Assembly: GCA_002493965.1 (NCBI GenBank) | Contig: DLAP01000052.1 | Location: 1 to 21,445, forward strand | Length of the DNA: 21,445 nucleotides | Origin: Clostridiales bacterium UBA7044 | GTDB lineage: Bacteria > Bacillota > Clostridia > Oscillospirales > Oscillospiraceae | Direction of reading: 5' to 3' | In this document: positions 1 through 6,690 of the stretch, one piece after another | Numbering within the stretch: position 1 is the first letter of the stretch | Layout: every line of letters starts with the position of its first letter | The notes under the pieces: model-generated | What the model was told of the DNA's origin: nothing | Databases searched by the model: none | Seen by the model: the letters and a program-made list of their open reading frames with translations, nothing else | Translations under genes and position numbers: made by a program

Positions 1-34
1 GAGTTAAGCCGATAAGCACATAATTTTATTCGCA

Positions 35-1108
35 GTGCTATGCTACCAGTCGTCACTTCTGCAAAGCATATTCCATGCTGCAATTCTTGTGATAATTTCC
101 ATGGCAGCAGAAATTTCAGTAATATATTTTGCTTCTGCAATTACATGCAATGATTTTCTGGAATACAAGGATAATTTTTTGCTATCTATCTTTGAAGCAG
201 CTACGAGCAAGATGCTGTTCTTTTTAATTGCGCTTATTCTTGTCAGAGTTTTACATCCTAAAAACAACTCAGAAAAAATACCAATTCATTTCTTGCTTTA
301 CCCACTTTCGGTCACAATTTGCCAAGGAATTTTCTGGCGGATATGTTCTCAACCGGGCACCAGCCAGCTGATTCAACATTTATTATCAATTGCCAGCGTT
401 TGCCTTTTTGTCTCTGCTATCCTGCTGTTCGTTACTTACTCCCACCAAGTCAAAAAGGACAACGAAGCCATGCAAATGAAAAGCGAATTAACCCGACTTC
501 AAACTGAGCAATCCTACTATCAAATCTTGGAACAACAGAATCAACAGCTTATGATGTACGCCCACGATGCGAAGAAACACCTGGCAGCAATTCAGGCACT
601 GAATGACGATCCACAGATTGGAAACTATATAACAGCACTTTCCCAACAGCTTGCGGATTACAGCCGAAATTGCCACAGCGGAAATAAACTGCTGGATGTA
701 ATCATACACAAGTATGCTGTAGATTGTAAAATGCGGGGCATCCGGTTTGAATATGATGTAAAAGTTTGCAGCCTCTCCCAACTGGATGATATTGACTTGG
801 TGGCAATTCTCGGAAATTTAATGGACAACGCCGTTGCCGCCGCTGAGGATTCCACCGAAAAAACTGTCTCACTAAATACAGTCCACCGCAATTCCTACAG
901 CGTCATCATCTTAACCAATAGCTGTGACACCCCTCCCAAGCAGTCAGGAAACCGTCTGCTCTCTACGAAATCAGATACCCAGGCCCACGGCTTCGGTCTA
1001 AAAAGCGTGAAAAAAGCCATCCAAAAATACCAGGGCGATTACGAATGGAATTATGATATGGACGCAAAGCAGTTCACTATAACGGTTATGGTTGCGGATA
1101 AATGTTAA
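35..1108 (+). CDS. GHKL-type (AgrC-like) sensor histidine kinase, probably 5'-truncated
   Basis: The product is a membrane sensor kinase of the AgrC/GHKL class, which normally autophosphorylates on His and passes the phosphate to a LytTR-type regulator. About four hydrophobic segments are visible (residues ~12-36, 50-72, 84-104, 112-136), then a coiled-coil-like linker (~140-172), an H-box YAHDAKKHL with His177, an N-box NLMDNAVAAAE (Asn261, Asn265) and a late glycine box HGFGLKSV. The first usable codon is a GTG at 35 with no ribosome site, and an in-frame TAA lies at 5-7. Family members usually carry more N-terminal helices and about 70-80 more residues, so the start is probably lost by truncation or frameshift. 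No partner regulator gene follows. The gene is visibly AT-richer than the rest of the window, which suggests a different origin. The family call is firm; the start is a guess. Confidence 0.75.
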   Translation: MLCYQSSLLQSIFHAAILVIISMAAEISVIYFASAITCNDFLEYKDNFLLSIFEAATSKMLFFLIALILVRVLHPKNNSEKIPIHFLLYPLSVTICQGIFWRICSQPGTSQLIQHLLSIASVCLFVSAILLFVTYSHQVKKDNEAMQMKSELTRLQTEQSYYQILEQQNQQLMMYAHDAKKHLAAIQALNDDPQIGNYITALSQQLADYSRNCHSGNKLLDVIIHKYAVDCKMRGIRFEYDVKVCSLSQLDDIDLVAILGNLMDNAVAAAEDSTEKTVSLNTVHRNSYSVIILTNSCDTPPKQSGNRLLSTKSDTQAHGFGLKSVKKAIQKYQGDYEWNYDMDAKQFTITVMVADKC

Positions 1109-1273
1109 GTATAAACCCGATACATTCACCATCAACCAAACACACCACCTTGGCTGATGTGGATTCGTTTCGAAAATGGTTGCTAAAACCTCAGTTCTTG
1201 GATTACATAAGTAAGAAGAGCGATACGGTAGCAAACACAGCAAGCGAGTGGAGAACCTTTCAGCTCTTAAAAC
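1109..1273. other. Unassigned AT-rich intergenic stretch
   Basis: This stretch lies between the GHKL kinase and the recognisable intron tip. I see no convincing gene, RNA or repeat. Its minus-strand start could be degenerate intron domain I sequence, but the similarity I recognise fades beyond about 1274, so the truncation point of the intron is probably near 1240-1274. Confidence 0.4.
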
Positions 1274-1388
1274 CCGGCTTTCTTTAGATTCCGTCTCACC
1301 ATGGACACCCGTATTTTTGGCTAAGCCTTCCCGCTACCGAGTGGCTTTGGAACTTTCACCCTATGGCGTGTGCTCTCACTGGGCACAC
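1274..1388 (-). mobile_element. Group II intron 5' fragment (start of domain I)
   Basis: Read on the minus strand from 1388, the sequence begins GTGTGCCC, the GUGYG-type 5' end of a group II intron. A short hairpin follows (GTGTGCCC ... AGCACAC), then the hallmark blocks GGGTGAAAGTTCC, GCGGGAAGGCTTAGCCAA, GGGTGTCCATGGTGAGACGG and GGAATCTAAAGAAAGCCGG. These match, from memory of clostridial introns, the early domain I consensus (GGTGAAAGTCCC ... AAGGGTGTCC ... GGAATCTGAAGGAAGC). After about 1274 the match is lost and there is no reverse transcriptase ORF, so this is a dead remnant. Its 5' end sits 6 bases beyond the final stem base of a terminator hairpin on the same strand, the insertion position typical of bacterial class C introns. 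The intron identity is fairly secure; the class is inferred only from position. Confidence 0.75.
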
Positions 1389-1431
1389 AGGAAGAAACGG
1401 ATGCAGTCTCACTATGGGGCTGCATCCGTTT
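1389..1431 (-). terminator. Rho-independent terminator of the esterase operon
   Basis: Two perfect 12-base arms, AAACGGATGCAG (1395-1406) and CTGCATCCGTTT (1420-1431), enclose a 13-base loop. On the minus strand the stem is followed by TTTCTTCCT, a weak T tract, and it lies 36 bases after the esterase stop. The plus strand also ends in TTTT, so it could act in both directions. It is the presumed target of the adjacent intron. Confidence 0.8.
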
Positions 1432-1467
1432 TGTGTTGATCGTAGAAGACAATTCAAAGGTGTTCTC

Positions 1468-2283
1468 TCATTTTACATTCCCACTGTTGATGCCCTCTTC
1501 GCCGGCTTCCAGGGGCAGCCAGTCGATGGCCTTCTTAATAAAGGTATCCCAGAAATCCCAGGTATGCCCTCCCGGCGCTTCGTAATAGGTTACGTCCATT
1601 CCATTTTCCCGGAAGAAGTCCCGGAGCGTACGGTTCACCCCAAGCAGCCCATCCTCTGTGCCGCAGGCCTGGAAAATTCTAGGAAATTGTACCGTTGAAT
1701 CCTGAGCCATGCGTTCTTTCATCTGCTGCACCAAAACCCTGGGATTTTTATCGCTGGCCCTTGCCGCTGTCAGGTCTCCAAAGCAGACCAGCTCCGGCCC
1801 GACGATCCGGGTGTTCTCTTCCTCCAGAATGTGCAGCGCGCCGGAAAGAGAGATAATCGCGCCAAAAGTGTCCGCATATTTCAGCCCGTTTCTTACGGCG
1901 CCGTAGCCGCCCATAGAAAGGCCGCCGATGAAGGTGTCCTCCCGCTTATGAGACAGAGGAAACATTCGCCTGGTGATTTCCACAAGCTCTCTGCCAATGA
2001 ATTCACCATACTGATTGCCGATTCCCTGGTCAATGTAAAAGGCATTGTCTCCAGAGGGCATCACTACTGCCAGGTTCTTCTCCTCTGCCCACCGCTGGAT
2101 TCGGGTTCCCGTCACCCAGTCGGTATAGTTGCCCAGCAGGCCATGGAGCAGGTACAGGGTCTGAAAGGGTTTGACCTCCCGCCGGACATCCTTCCCATAG
2201 AATTTGTCCACGGGCAGGATGACCTGCATGGGAACGGTACGGAACAGAGTTTGTGATACAAAATTGACTTGAATCAGTGCCAT
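1468..2283 (-). CDS. Esterase D / tributyrin-esterase family alpha/beta hydrolase
   Basis: A 271-residue cytoplasmic serine esterase of the esterase D (putative esterase, EstA-like) family, whose members hydrolyse short acyl or acetyl esters, often on sugars. The oxyanion region LYLLHGLLGNYTDW (~43-56), nucleophile elbow GGLSMGGYGA with Ser123, Asp211 in CGTEDGLL and His240 in PGGHTWDFW form a complete catalytic triad. There is no signal peptide. The ATG is preceded by a clear AGGAGGG site. It lies 33 bases after the GH3 glycosidase remnant, suggesting the pair once worked together on acetylated glycans. Since the GH3 gene has lost its front end, the original promoter of this operon is probably gone too. 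The exact substrate cannot be read from sequence. Confidence 0.9.
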   Translation of the reverse strand: MALIQVNFVSQTLFRTVPMQVILPVDKFYGKDVRREVKPFQTLYLLHGLLGNYTDWVTGTRIQRWAEEKNLAVVMPSGDNAFYIDQGIGNQYGEFIGRELVEITRRMFPLSHKREDTFIGGLSMGGYGAVRNGLKYADTFGAIISLSGALHILEEENTRIVGPELVCFGDLTAARASDKNPRVLVQQMKERMAQDSTVQFPRIFQACGTEDGLLGVNRTLRDFFRENGMDVTYYEAPGGHTWDFWDTFIKKAIDWLPLEAGEEGINSGNVK

Positions 2284-2316
2284 CGTTTCCCTCCTGAATT
2301 TTGAGCCATTGTTTTC

Positions 2317-3396
2317 TTAAAGCCGGGCATCCCACTTTCCGCAGAAGGGGTCCACCGGGCTCTTTCCTTTAAAGGGAGAGCGCCCCATGAGCTTGTCTGT
2401 CAGCTTCTCCAGGACCTCTTCTGTAGAGCAGTAGGTGTTGATGAAGGTGCAAACCCTGGGCACATCCAGCAGGTGATAGGGATTTTCCACGGAAATAAAA
2501 ATCGTGGGAACCTCATTAGGATACAGAGGGCAGTTCGCCCCCATGGGCTGGGCCCATTCAATCCGCACCGTTGTTTGATTGCTTCTGGTGGATAGATTTG
2601 CCACATACACAATCAGGTCGTACTTTTCAGTGATGGTGGTTCCGGGAGGCGTATGGCCCTCAGAGCCGGAAGCGGGGGTGAATACGTCTACTGAAAAGCC
2701 CTCCGCCCGGAGGCGTTCCAGCATGGACTGGCAGGCACCTGCCCGAACCGTATACTGGGATACGCCTGCCTCGCTGGGTTCAATCGGATAAAAGAGAATT
2801 CTTTTATATTTTTCCCTGGTCAGCGGCAGAACGCCCTCCTGCTGCTTTACCAGTGTAATGGCCGCATCAGCGCATTCCCTTGCCCACCGTCTATGTTCTT
2901 CACATCCTATTATATCATTGGCTTCCGACATGTCAAGTTCCGGCTGGGGCAGGTGCAGATTCAGTGCCGCCTTGGTAGCAAGAATCCTTGTGACAGCCTC
3001 ATCCAGCCGCTGGGGAGTAATCATGCCGTTCTTTACACCCTGGAGCATATACCCGTAGTCCTTTTCCACGTTCCGATTAAACAGGAACATATCCGCACCG
3101 GCGGCAATGCTGTGGGGCGCCGCGTCCTTCCTGGCCATGGCCATCATGTAACCGGCCATGGTTGTGGCGTCTGTGACAATGAGGCCATTGAAGCCCAGCT
3201 TCTTTCGAAGCAGACCTTGGAGAAGCTCTTTGGAAAGGCTGGCGGGGAGGATCTCCTCGTCCTTCAGTTTCGGGTTTAATTTCCGGCTGTAGGCAGGCAG
3301 CATAATATGTCCCACCATGCAGGTCAGGGCTCCGGCATCGATGCAGCTTTGATAGATTTTGCCATATAAAACCGCAGGGCCATCGTCTTGCGGTTC
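2317..3396 (-). pseudogene. GH3 glycoside hydrolase (beta-N-acetylhexosaminidase/glucosidase type), N-terminally truncated
   Basis: The reading frame encodes the second half of the GH3 catalytic barrel and the C-terminal GH3 domain. Homology runs upstream of the first possible ATG (3318): the preceding codons read GKIYQSCIDAGALTC and then MVGHIMLPAYS, the usual GH3 core. The frame then closes at TAA 3397-3399 with no start codon or ribosome site. The nucleophile Asp is retained in GLIVTDATTM (residue 50 counted from the 3318 ATG), and the C-terminal domain is intact to the end (~145-333). Full-length relatives are about 530-560 residues, so roughly 170-200 N-terminal residues, including the His-containing substrate loop, are missing. 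A short protein from ATG 3318 is conceivable but is unlikely to fold as an active enzyme. The break at about 3396 abuts the promoter of the next, oppositely oriented gene. Confidence 0.85.
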
Positions 3397-3457
3397 TTAA
3401 TATCTGTTTAAAAAACTGAACGATTATGGAATTGGGGTGGAAAACACCAGGGTTTCA

Positions 3458-3466
3458 TGGTATACT
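3458..3466 (+). promoter_or_regulatory. Extended -10 promoter of the response regulator
   Basis: TG-G-TATACT (extended -10) lies 32 bases before the ATG of the regulator at 3499; no good -35 is seen. The ribosome site GGAGG is at 3487-3491. Confidence 0.5.
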
Positions 3467-3498
3467 TGCAAAAAAGTTCCGCTTCCGGAGGATAGAAT

Positions 3499-4164
3499 AT
3501 GAAAACCATTGCCATTGCGGATGACGACATTTATATTGGAAATATGCTGGAAGCGCTGCTCAGGCGGGAGGGCTATCATGTCCTCCGGGCCTATTCCGGC
3601 ACGGAAGCATTGCTGCTTCTGACCCGGAATCGACCCGACCTGGTGCTGCTGGATCTGATGCTGCCGGGACTGTCCGGCGAGGAAGTACTCCCTAAAATTC
3701 AGGGGATCCCGGTGATCGTCCTCAGCGCCAAGGCGGATGTGGGGGATAAGGTAAGCTTGCTTCTGGGCGGGGCGGCGGACTATATGACAAAGCCCTTTGA
3801 CACCTCCGAACTGCTGGCCCGGATCACGGTACAGCTGCGGGGTGGCGGCGGCATCACGGCGGAGGGAATCACCGCCGGGGACCTTCACCTGAATCTTATC
3901 TCCCATATGGTGACGGTAAACAGGACGGAAGTCCGTTTGACCCGGACGGAGTGCGCCATTTTGAAGCTGCTCATGATGAACCCCAGCCAGGTGATCGCCA
4001 AGTCCGTCATGCTGGACCGGATCAGCGAAGACACCCCGGACTGCACGGAAAGCTCCCTGAAGCAGCACATCAGCAACCTGCGAAAAAAGCTCCGGGACGT
4101 GGTCGGGAAGGACTACATTGAATCGGTGTGGGGGATCGGATTTAAGCTTACAGAAGAATCTTGA
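3499..4164 (+). CDS. OmpR/PhoB-family response regulator
   Basis: A 221-residue two-component response regulator. The receiver domain (1-~115) has the acidic pocket ADDD (8-10), phosphoacceptor Asp52 in LVLLDLMLPG, and Lys98 in YMTKPF. A winged-helix DNA-binding domain (~125-218) ends in SVWGIGFKL, the usual OmpR-family wing. The ATG has a GGAGG site 7 bases upstream. It is followed after 83 bases by the ABC-kinase chimera, so its original sensor kinase was probably encoded downstream on the same strand and now survives only as an ATP-binding domain fused to a transporter fragment. The regulator itself looks intact. It may act without a cognate kinase, use the fusion protein, or be a relic. 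Confidence 0.93.
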   Translation: MKTIAIADDDIYIGNMLEALLRREGYHVLRAYSGTEALLLLTRNRPDLVLLDLMLPGLSGEEVLPKIQGIPVIVLSAKADVGDKVSLLLGGAADYMTKPFDTSELLARITVQLRGGGGITAEGITAGDLHLNLISHMVTVNRTEVRLTRTECAILKLLMMNPSQVIAKSVMLDRISEDTPDCTESSLKQHISNLRKKLRDVVGKDYIESVWGIGFKLTEES

Positions 4165-4216
4165 CGAAATCTTGACTTCTTTCTTGACCGTTTTCTTTAC
4201 TCTTTCCCCCTAGAAT
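4161..4216 (+). promoter_or_regulatory. Triple TTGAC direct repeat and promoter upstream of the chimera
   Basis: TTGAC occurs at 4161-4165, 4172-4176 and 4184-4188, about one helical turn apart, the arrangement of OmpR-family regulator boxes. One possible promoter is TTGACT (4172) with TTTACT (4196), spacer 18; a TAGAAT is at 4211-4216. The first repeat overlaps the regulator's stop codon. This suggests autoregulated expression of the downstream ABC gene by the regulator just encoded. Confidence 0.5.
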
Positions 4217-4247
4217 AGGGTCATCACAGAAAAGGAGATGATTTCCT

Positions 4248-5009
4248 ATGGAATACATCCTGACTACCGAGAATCTCGGGAAACAGTACCGCCATTTCAA
4301 AGCCCTGGGCGGGCTGAACATGCACGTACCCAAGGGGGCGGTTTACGGCTTCGTTGGCCGCAACGGCGCAGGCAAAACCACTCTGATCCGGCTTATCTGC
4401 GGCTTGCAGGAGCCTACCTCCGGAAGCTTTCAGCTGTACGGCATCCGGAGCACAGGCCAAAGGATCGCCAAAGCCCGGCGCCGGATAGGAGCGGTGGTGG
4501 AGACGCCCTCCATCTATCTGGACATGACCGCTGAGGATAATTTACGTCAGCAGTACTCTGTCATTCTCTCCGCCCAGGAGCCGGCACCAGAAACGGTCTG
4601 CCTGAACAGCGCCCTGGAAGAAAGCATTGCCTCCTTCTACGCCGCCCTGACCGCCCGGGGCATCCGACCCCAGATTCACATGAGCGGCAAGCGGATTGAA
4701 ATGCAGCTGAACCGGGAGGCCCTGGGCCGGGTGTTCAGCAACCTTTTAAGCAACGCCCTGAAATACAGCGACGGGGACCTGGAAATCACCCTCCGGGACG
4801 ATGGGGAAATTCTCTTCTCCAACGCCGCCTCTGATCTGAACGAAATACAGGTGGAGAAGCTTTTCGACCGGTTCTTCACCGTGGAGGCCGCCCGAAATTC
4901 CACCGGATTGGGCTTATCCATTGCCAGGACCTTAGTGGAGCGGATGGGCGGCACCATCCATGCAGACTTCCGGAAGGGACGGCTGAACATCGCCCTTCGA
5001 TTCGGATAG
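4248..5009 (+). CDS. In-frame chimera: BcrA-type ABC ATPase N-terminus fused to histidine-kinase ATPase domain
   Basis: Residues 1-~103 are the front of a BcrA/LanF-type ABC ATPase: Walker A GRNGAGKTT (37-45) and the block ETPSIYLDMTAEDNL (85-99). The ABC signature, Walker B and H-loop are absent. From ~108 onward the protein is the C-terminal ATP-binding part of a sensor kinase: N-box NLLSNALKYS (165-174), LFDRFFTVEAA (205-215) and G2 box STGLGLSIA (218-226), ending in a normal kinase C-terminus. The kinase's His box and membrane sensor are missing. The ATG at 4248 has AAGGAG 10 bases upstream. The simplest reading is one deletion removing the rest of the ATPase, the permease gene(s) and the kinase front, by chance leaving the frame open. 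The product can neither transport nor autophosphorylate in the usual way. Misassembly is the alternative. Confidence 0.85.
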   Translation: MEYILTTENLGKQYRHFKALGGLNMHVPKGAVYGFVGRNGAGKTTLIRLICGLQEPTSGSFQLYGIRSTGQRIAKARRRIGAVVETPSIYLDMTAEDNLRQQYSVILSAQEPAPETVCLNSALEESIASFYAALTARGIRPQIHMSGKRIEMQLNREALGRVFSNLLSNALKYSDGDLEITLRDDGEILFSNAASDLNEIQVEKLFDRFFTVEAARNSTGLGLSIARTLVERMGGTIHADFRKGRLNIALRFG

Positions 5010-5027
5010 ACCCTTTGTCTTCACAGC

Positions 5028-5062
5028 AAACCCCTTCCTGCTCTTAAGCCGGAAGGGGTTTT
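5028..5062. terminator. Bidirectional terminator between the chimera and cbiO
   Basis: AAACCCCTTCC (5028-5038) pairs perfectly with GGAAGGGGTTT (5051-5061), with a T tract on the plus strand and an A-run-derived T tract on the minus strand. It separates convergent genes. Confidence 0.8.
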
Positions 5063-5074
5063 CATTGCATGATA

Positions 5075-5815
5075 TCAGGCTTCGCCCTTGTGATTGCGGG
5101 GCCCTTGCAGGCAGAAGGGCAGCTCCATCCGGTTGCGTTCCAGCAGTTCCCTGTCCCGCAGGATGGTTTCGGTCTCCCCATCTGCCACGATCTTGCCGTG
5201 GGACAGGAGAATCACACGCTGGCAGGTGTCCAGAATCATGTCCAAATCGTGGGAAGCAATCAGCTTGGTCTGGGGAAGCCCACAAATGGTGTTGATCACC
5301 GTTCTCCGGTTCACCGGATCCAGGGCCGTGGAAGGTTCATCCATCACAATTGCCTCCGGCTCCATGGCCAGGATGGTGGCGATGGCCGCCATCCGCTTTT
5401 CGCCGCCGGAGATTTTGTGGTTGTAGCGGTGCTTTAAGTCTTGTAAGCCCAGACGATTCAGCACCGCATCTACCCGGCGCTCCGTTTCTTCTTTGCTCAG
5501 GCCATAGTTCCGAGGCCCGAAAATCATATCCTCGTAGACCGTAGGCATGAACATCTGGTTGTCAGAATCCTGCAAAACAAACCCGATCTTCTGCCGGATG
5601 GCCGGGAGATTCTGTTTGTTCAGGGCCAGACCGCCTACGGTAATCTCCCCGGTGCCCTGGAGCAGTCCCAGGAGCAGCTTCATAATGGTGGACTTTCCCG
5701 CGCCGTTGGCCCCGATCAGGCCCACCGTCTCCCCTTCCCGGATGGTAAAGCTGAGATTTTCCACCACAGGGACAGCGTTCTCATAGGAAAAAGACACATT
5801 TTGAAACACAATCAT
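5075..5815 (-). CDS. cbiO: Cobalt/nickel ECF transporter ATPase CbiO
   Basis: The 246-residue ATP-binding subunit of an energy-coupling-factor importer for Co2+ or Ni2+. Walker A GANGAGKST (35-43), Q-loop LQDSDNQ (81-87), signature ISGGEKR (135-141), Walker B AIVMDEP (155-161) and switch His189 are all present. The DSDNQMF block is typical of ECF ATPases. The start is taken at the ATG at 5815, giving the normal MIVFQNVSFSY opening; upstream in-frame codons overlap cbiQ and are not family-like. A GGGGTG site precedes it, 5 bases separate it from the cbiQ stop, and it is the last gene of cbiMN-cbiQ-cbiO. Only one ATPase gene is present, as expected for dedicated metal ECF systems. Confidence 0.93.
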   Translation of the reverse strand: MIVFQNVSFSYENAVPVVENLSFTIREGETVGLIGANGAGKSTIMKLLLGLLQGTGEITVGGLALNKQNLPAIRQKIGFVLQDSDNQMFMPTVYEDMIFGPRNYGLSKEETERRVDAVLNRLGLQDLKHRYNHKISGGEKRMAAIATILAMEPEAIVMDEPSTALDPVNRRTVINTICGLPQTKLIASHDLDMILDTCQRVILLSHGKIVADGETETILRDRELLERNRMELPFCLQGPRNHKGEA

Positions 5816-5820
5816 CGTTA

Positions 5821-6624
5821 TCACCCCACAAACAGTCCGCCAAGCATTGCCACAACCGGTACTCGTCTTACCACAAAAAACGCGGCGGCGCAAGCAGCCA
5901 CATACAGGACGTCAGAAAGTCTGCAAGCCGCTACATCGGCATAATAAAACTCCCCATCAAAGCCCCGCAAAACCATACTGTCATACAGCTCCTGGGCCCG
6001 GTCCATGCTCCGCAGCAGAAGCTGCCCCAGGAAGGAACCCCAGGCGGAGATATGAACTCCCTTCTGCCCGGGAGCGCGAAGCTTGTAGGCTTCACTCATA
6101 ATGCTCACCTCATTCAGCATGACCCCAATATAGCGGTAGGTCAGCAGGAGCAGGGTGGTAAAAATGGAGGGCAAATGCAGCTTTCGCAGGGCGGCGCAGA
6201 GGGCATCGATGGAGGTGGTGGCAATGAGCAGAAAGGACACCATCAGGGAAAAGACCCCTTTCATCATCAGCGTCACCATGGAAACCACGCCTCCGGTGAT
6301 GGTCAGGCTTCCCACCCGCAGAAAAACCGTAGGATCCAGAAAGGGATTTGCCAAGCCCACGGCGCAGACCAGGGGCAGCACCACCCGCAGCTTATAAAAG
6401 CAGGTGCCCACCGGGATCCCGGAAACCTGGAACAGGAGAATCGGGTAGAGCACCATGACCATCAGCCCGGTAAAATCATATTTGGGAAAGGACACCACCG
6501 TGACGATATACCCGATAGTGACCAGCAGCTTACACAGGGGATGCAGCCGGTGAATGGGAGAATCCTCCGCCGCCAGGGCGTCCATTTCCCGCAGTTCCCA
6601 CTGGGCCTTCGATAATTTATCCAT
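5821..6624 (-). CDS. cbiQ: ECF transporter transmembrane subunit CbiQ
   Basis: The 267-residue T-component that couples the ATPase to the metal-binding membrane subunit. It has the N-terminal LHPLCKLLVTI stretch typical of CbiQ, several hydrophobic helices (about 33-70, 80-100, 107-140, 150-170 and 235-265), and the two cytoplasmic coupling motifs, here SEAYKLRAPG (~181-190) and YDSMVLRGFDG (~215-225), that dock onto CbiO. GAGG precedes the ATG by 7 bases. It follows cbiMN after 66 bases that contain a stem-loop. The final helix ends close to the stop, with no truncation. Confidence 0.92.
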   Translation of the reverse strand: MDKLSKAQWELREMDALAAEDSPIHRLHPLCKLLVTIGYIVTVVSFPKYDFTGLMVMVLYPILLFQVSGIPVGTCFYKLRVVLPLVCAVGLANPFLDPTVFLRVGSLTITGGVVSMVTLMMKGVFSLMVSFLLIATTSIDALCAALRKLHLPSIFTTLLLLTYRYIGVMLNEVSIMSEAYKLRAPGQKGVHISAWGSFLGQLLLRSMDRAQELYDSMVLRGFDGEFYYADVAACRLSDVLYVAACAAAFFVVRRVPVVAMLGGLFVG

Positions 6625-6646
6625 CCGTTTTCCTCACACAACGATA

Positions 6647-6675
6647 ATCGGAGACGCCATATCAGCGCCTCCGAT
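6647..6675 (-). other. Intercistronic stem-loop between cbiMN and cbiQ
   Basis: ATCGGAGACGC and GCGCCTCCGAT pair at 10 of 11 positions around a 7-base loop. There is no T tract, so it is unlikely to be a full terminator; it may protect the upstream mRNA or lower cbiQO expression. Confidence 0.5.
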
Positions 6676-6690
6676 ATCATAGCATACTTT

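Noticed and set aside
1102..1287. Small plus-strand ORF after the GHKL kinase
   Set aside because: No ribosome site or family signal, and it runs into the intron remnant on the opposite strand.
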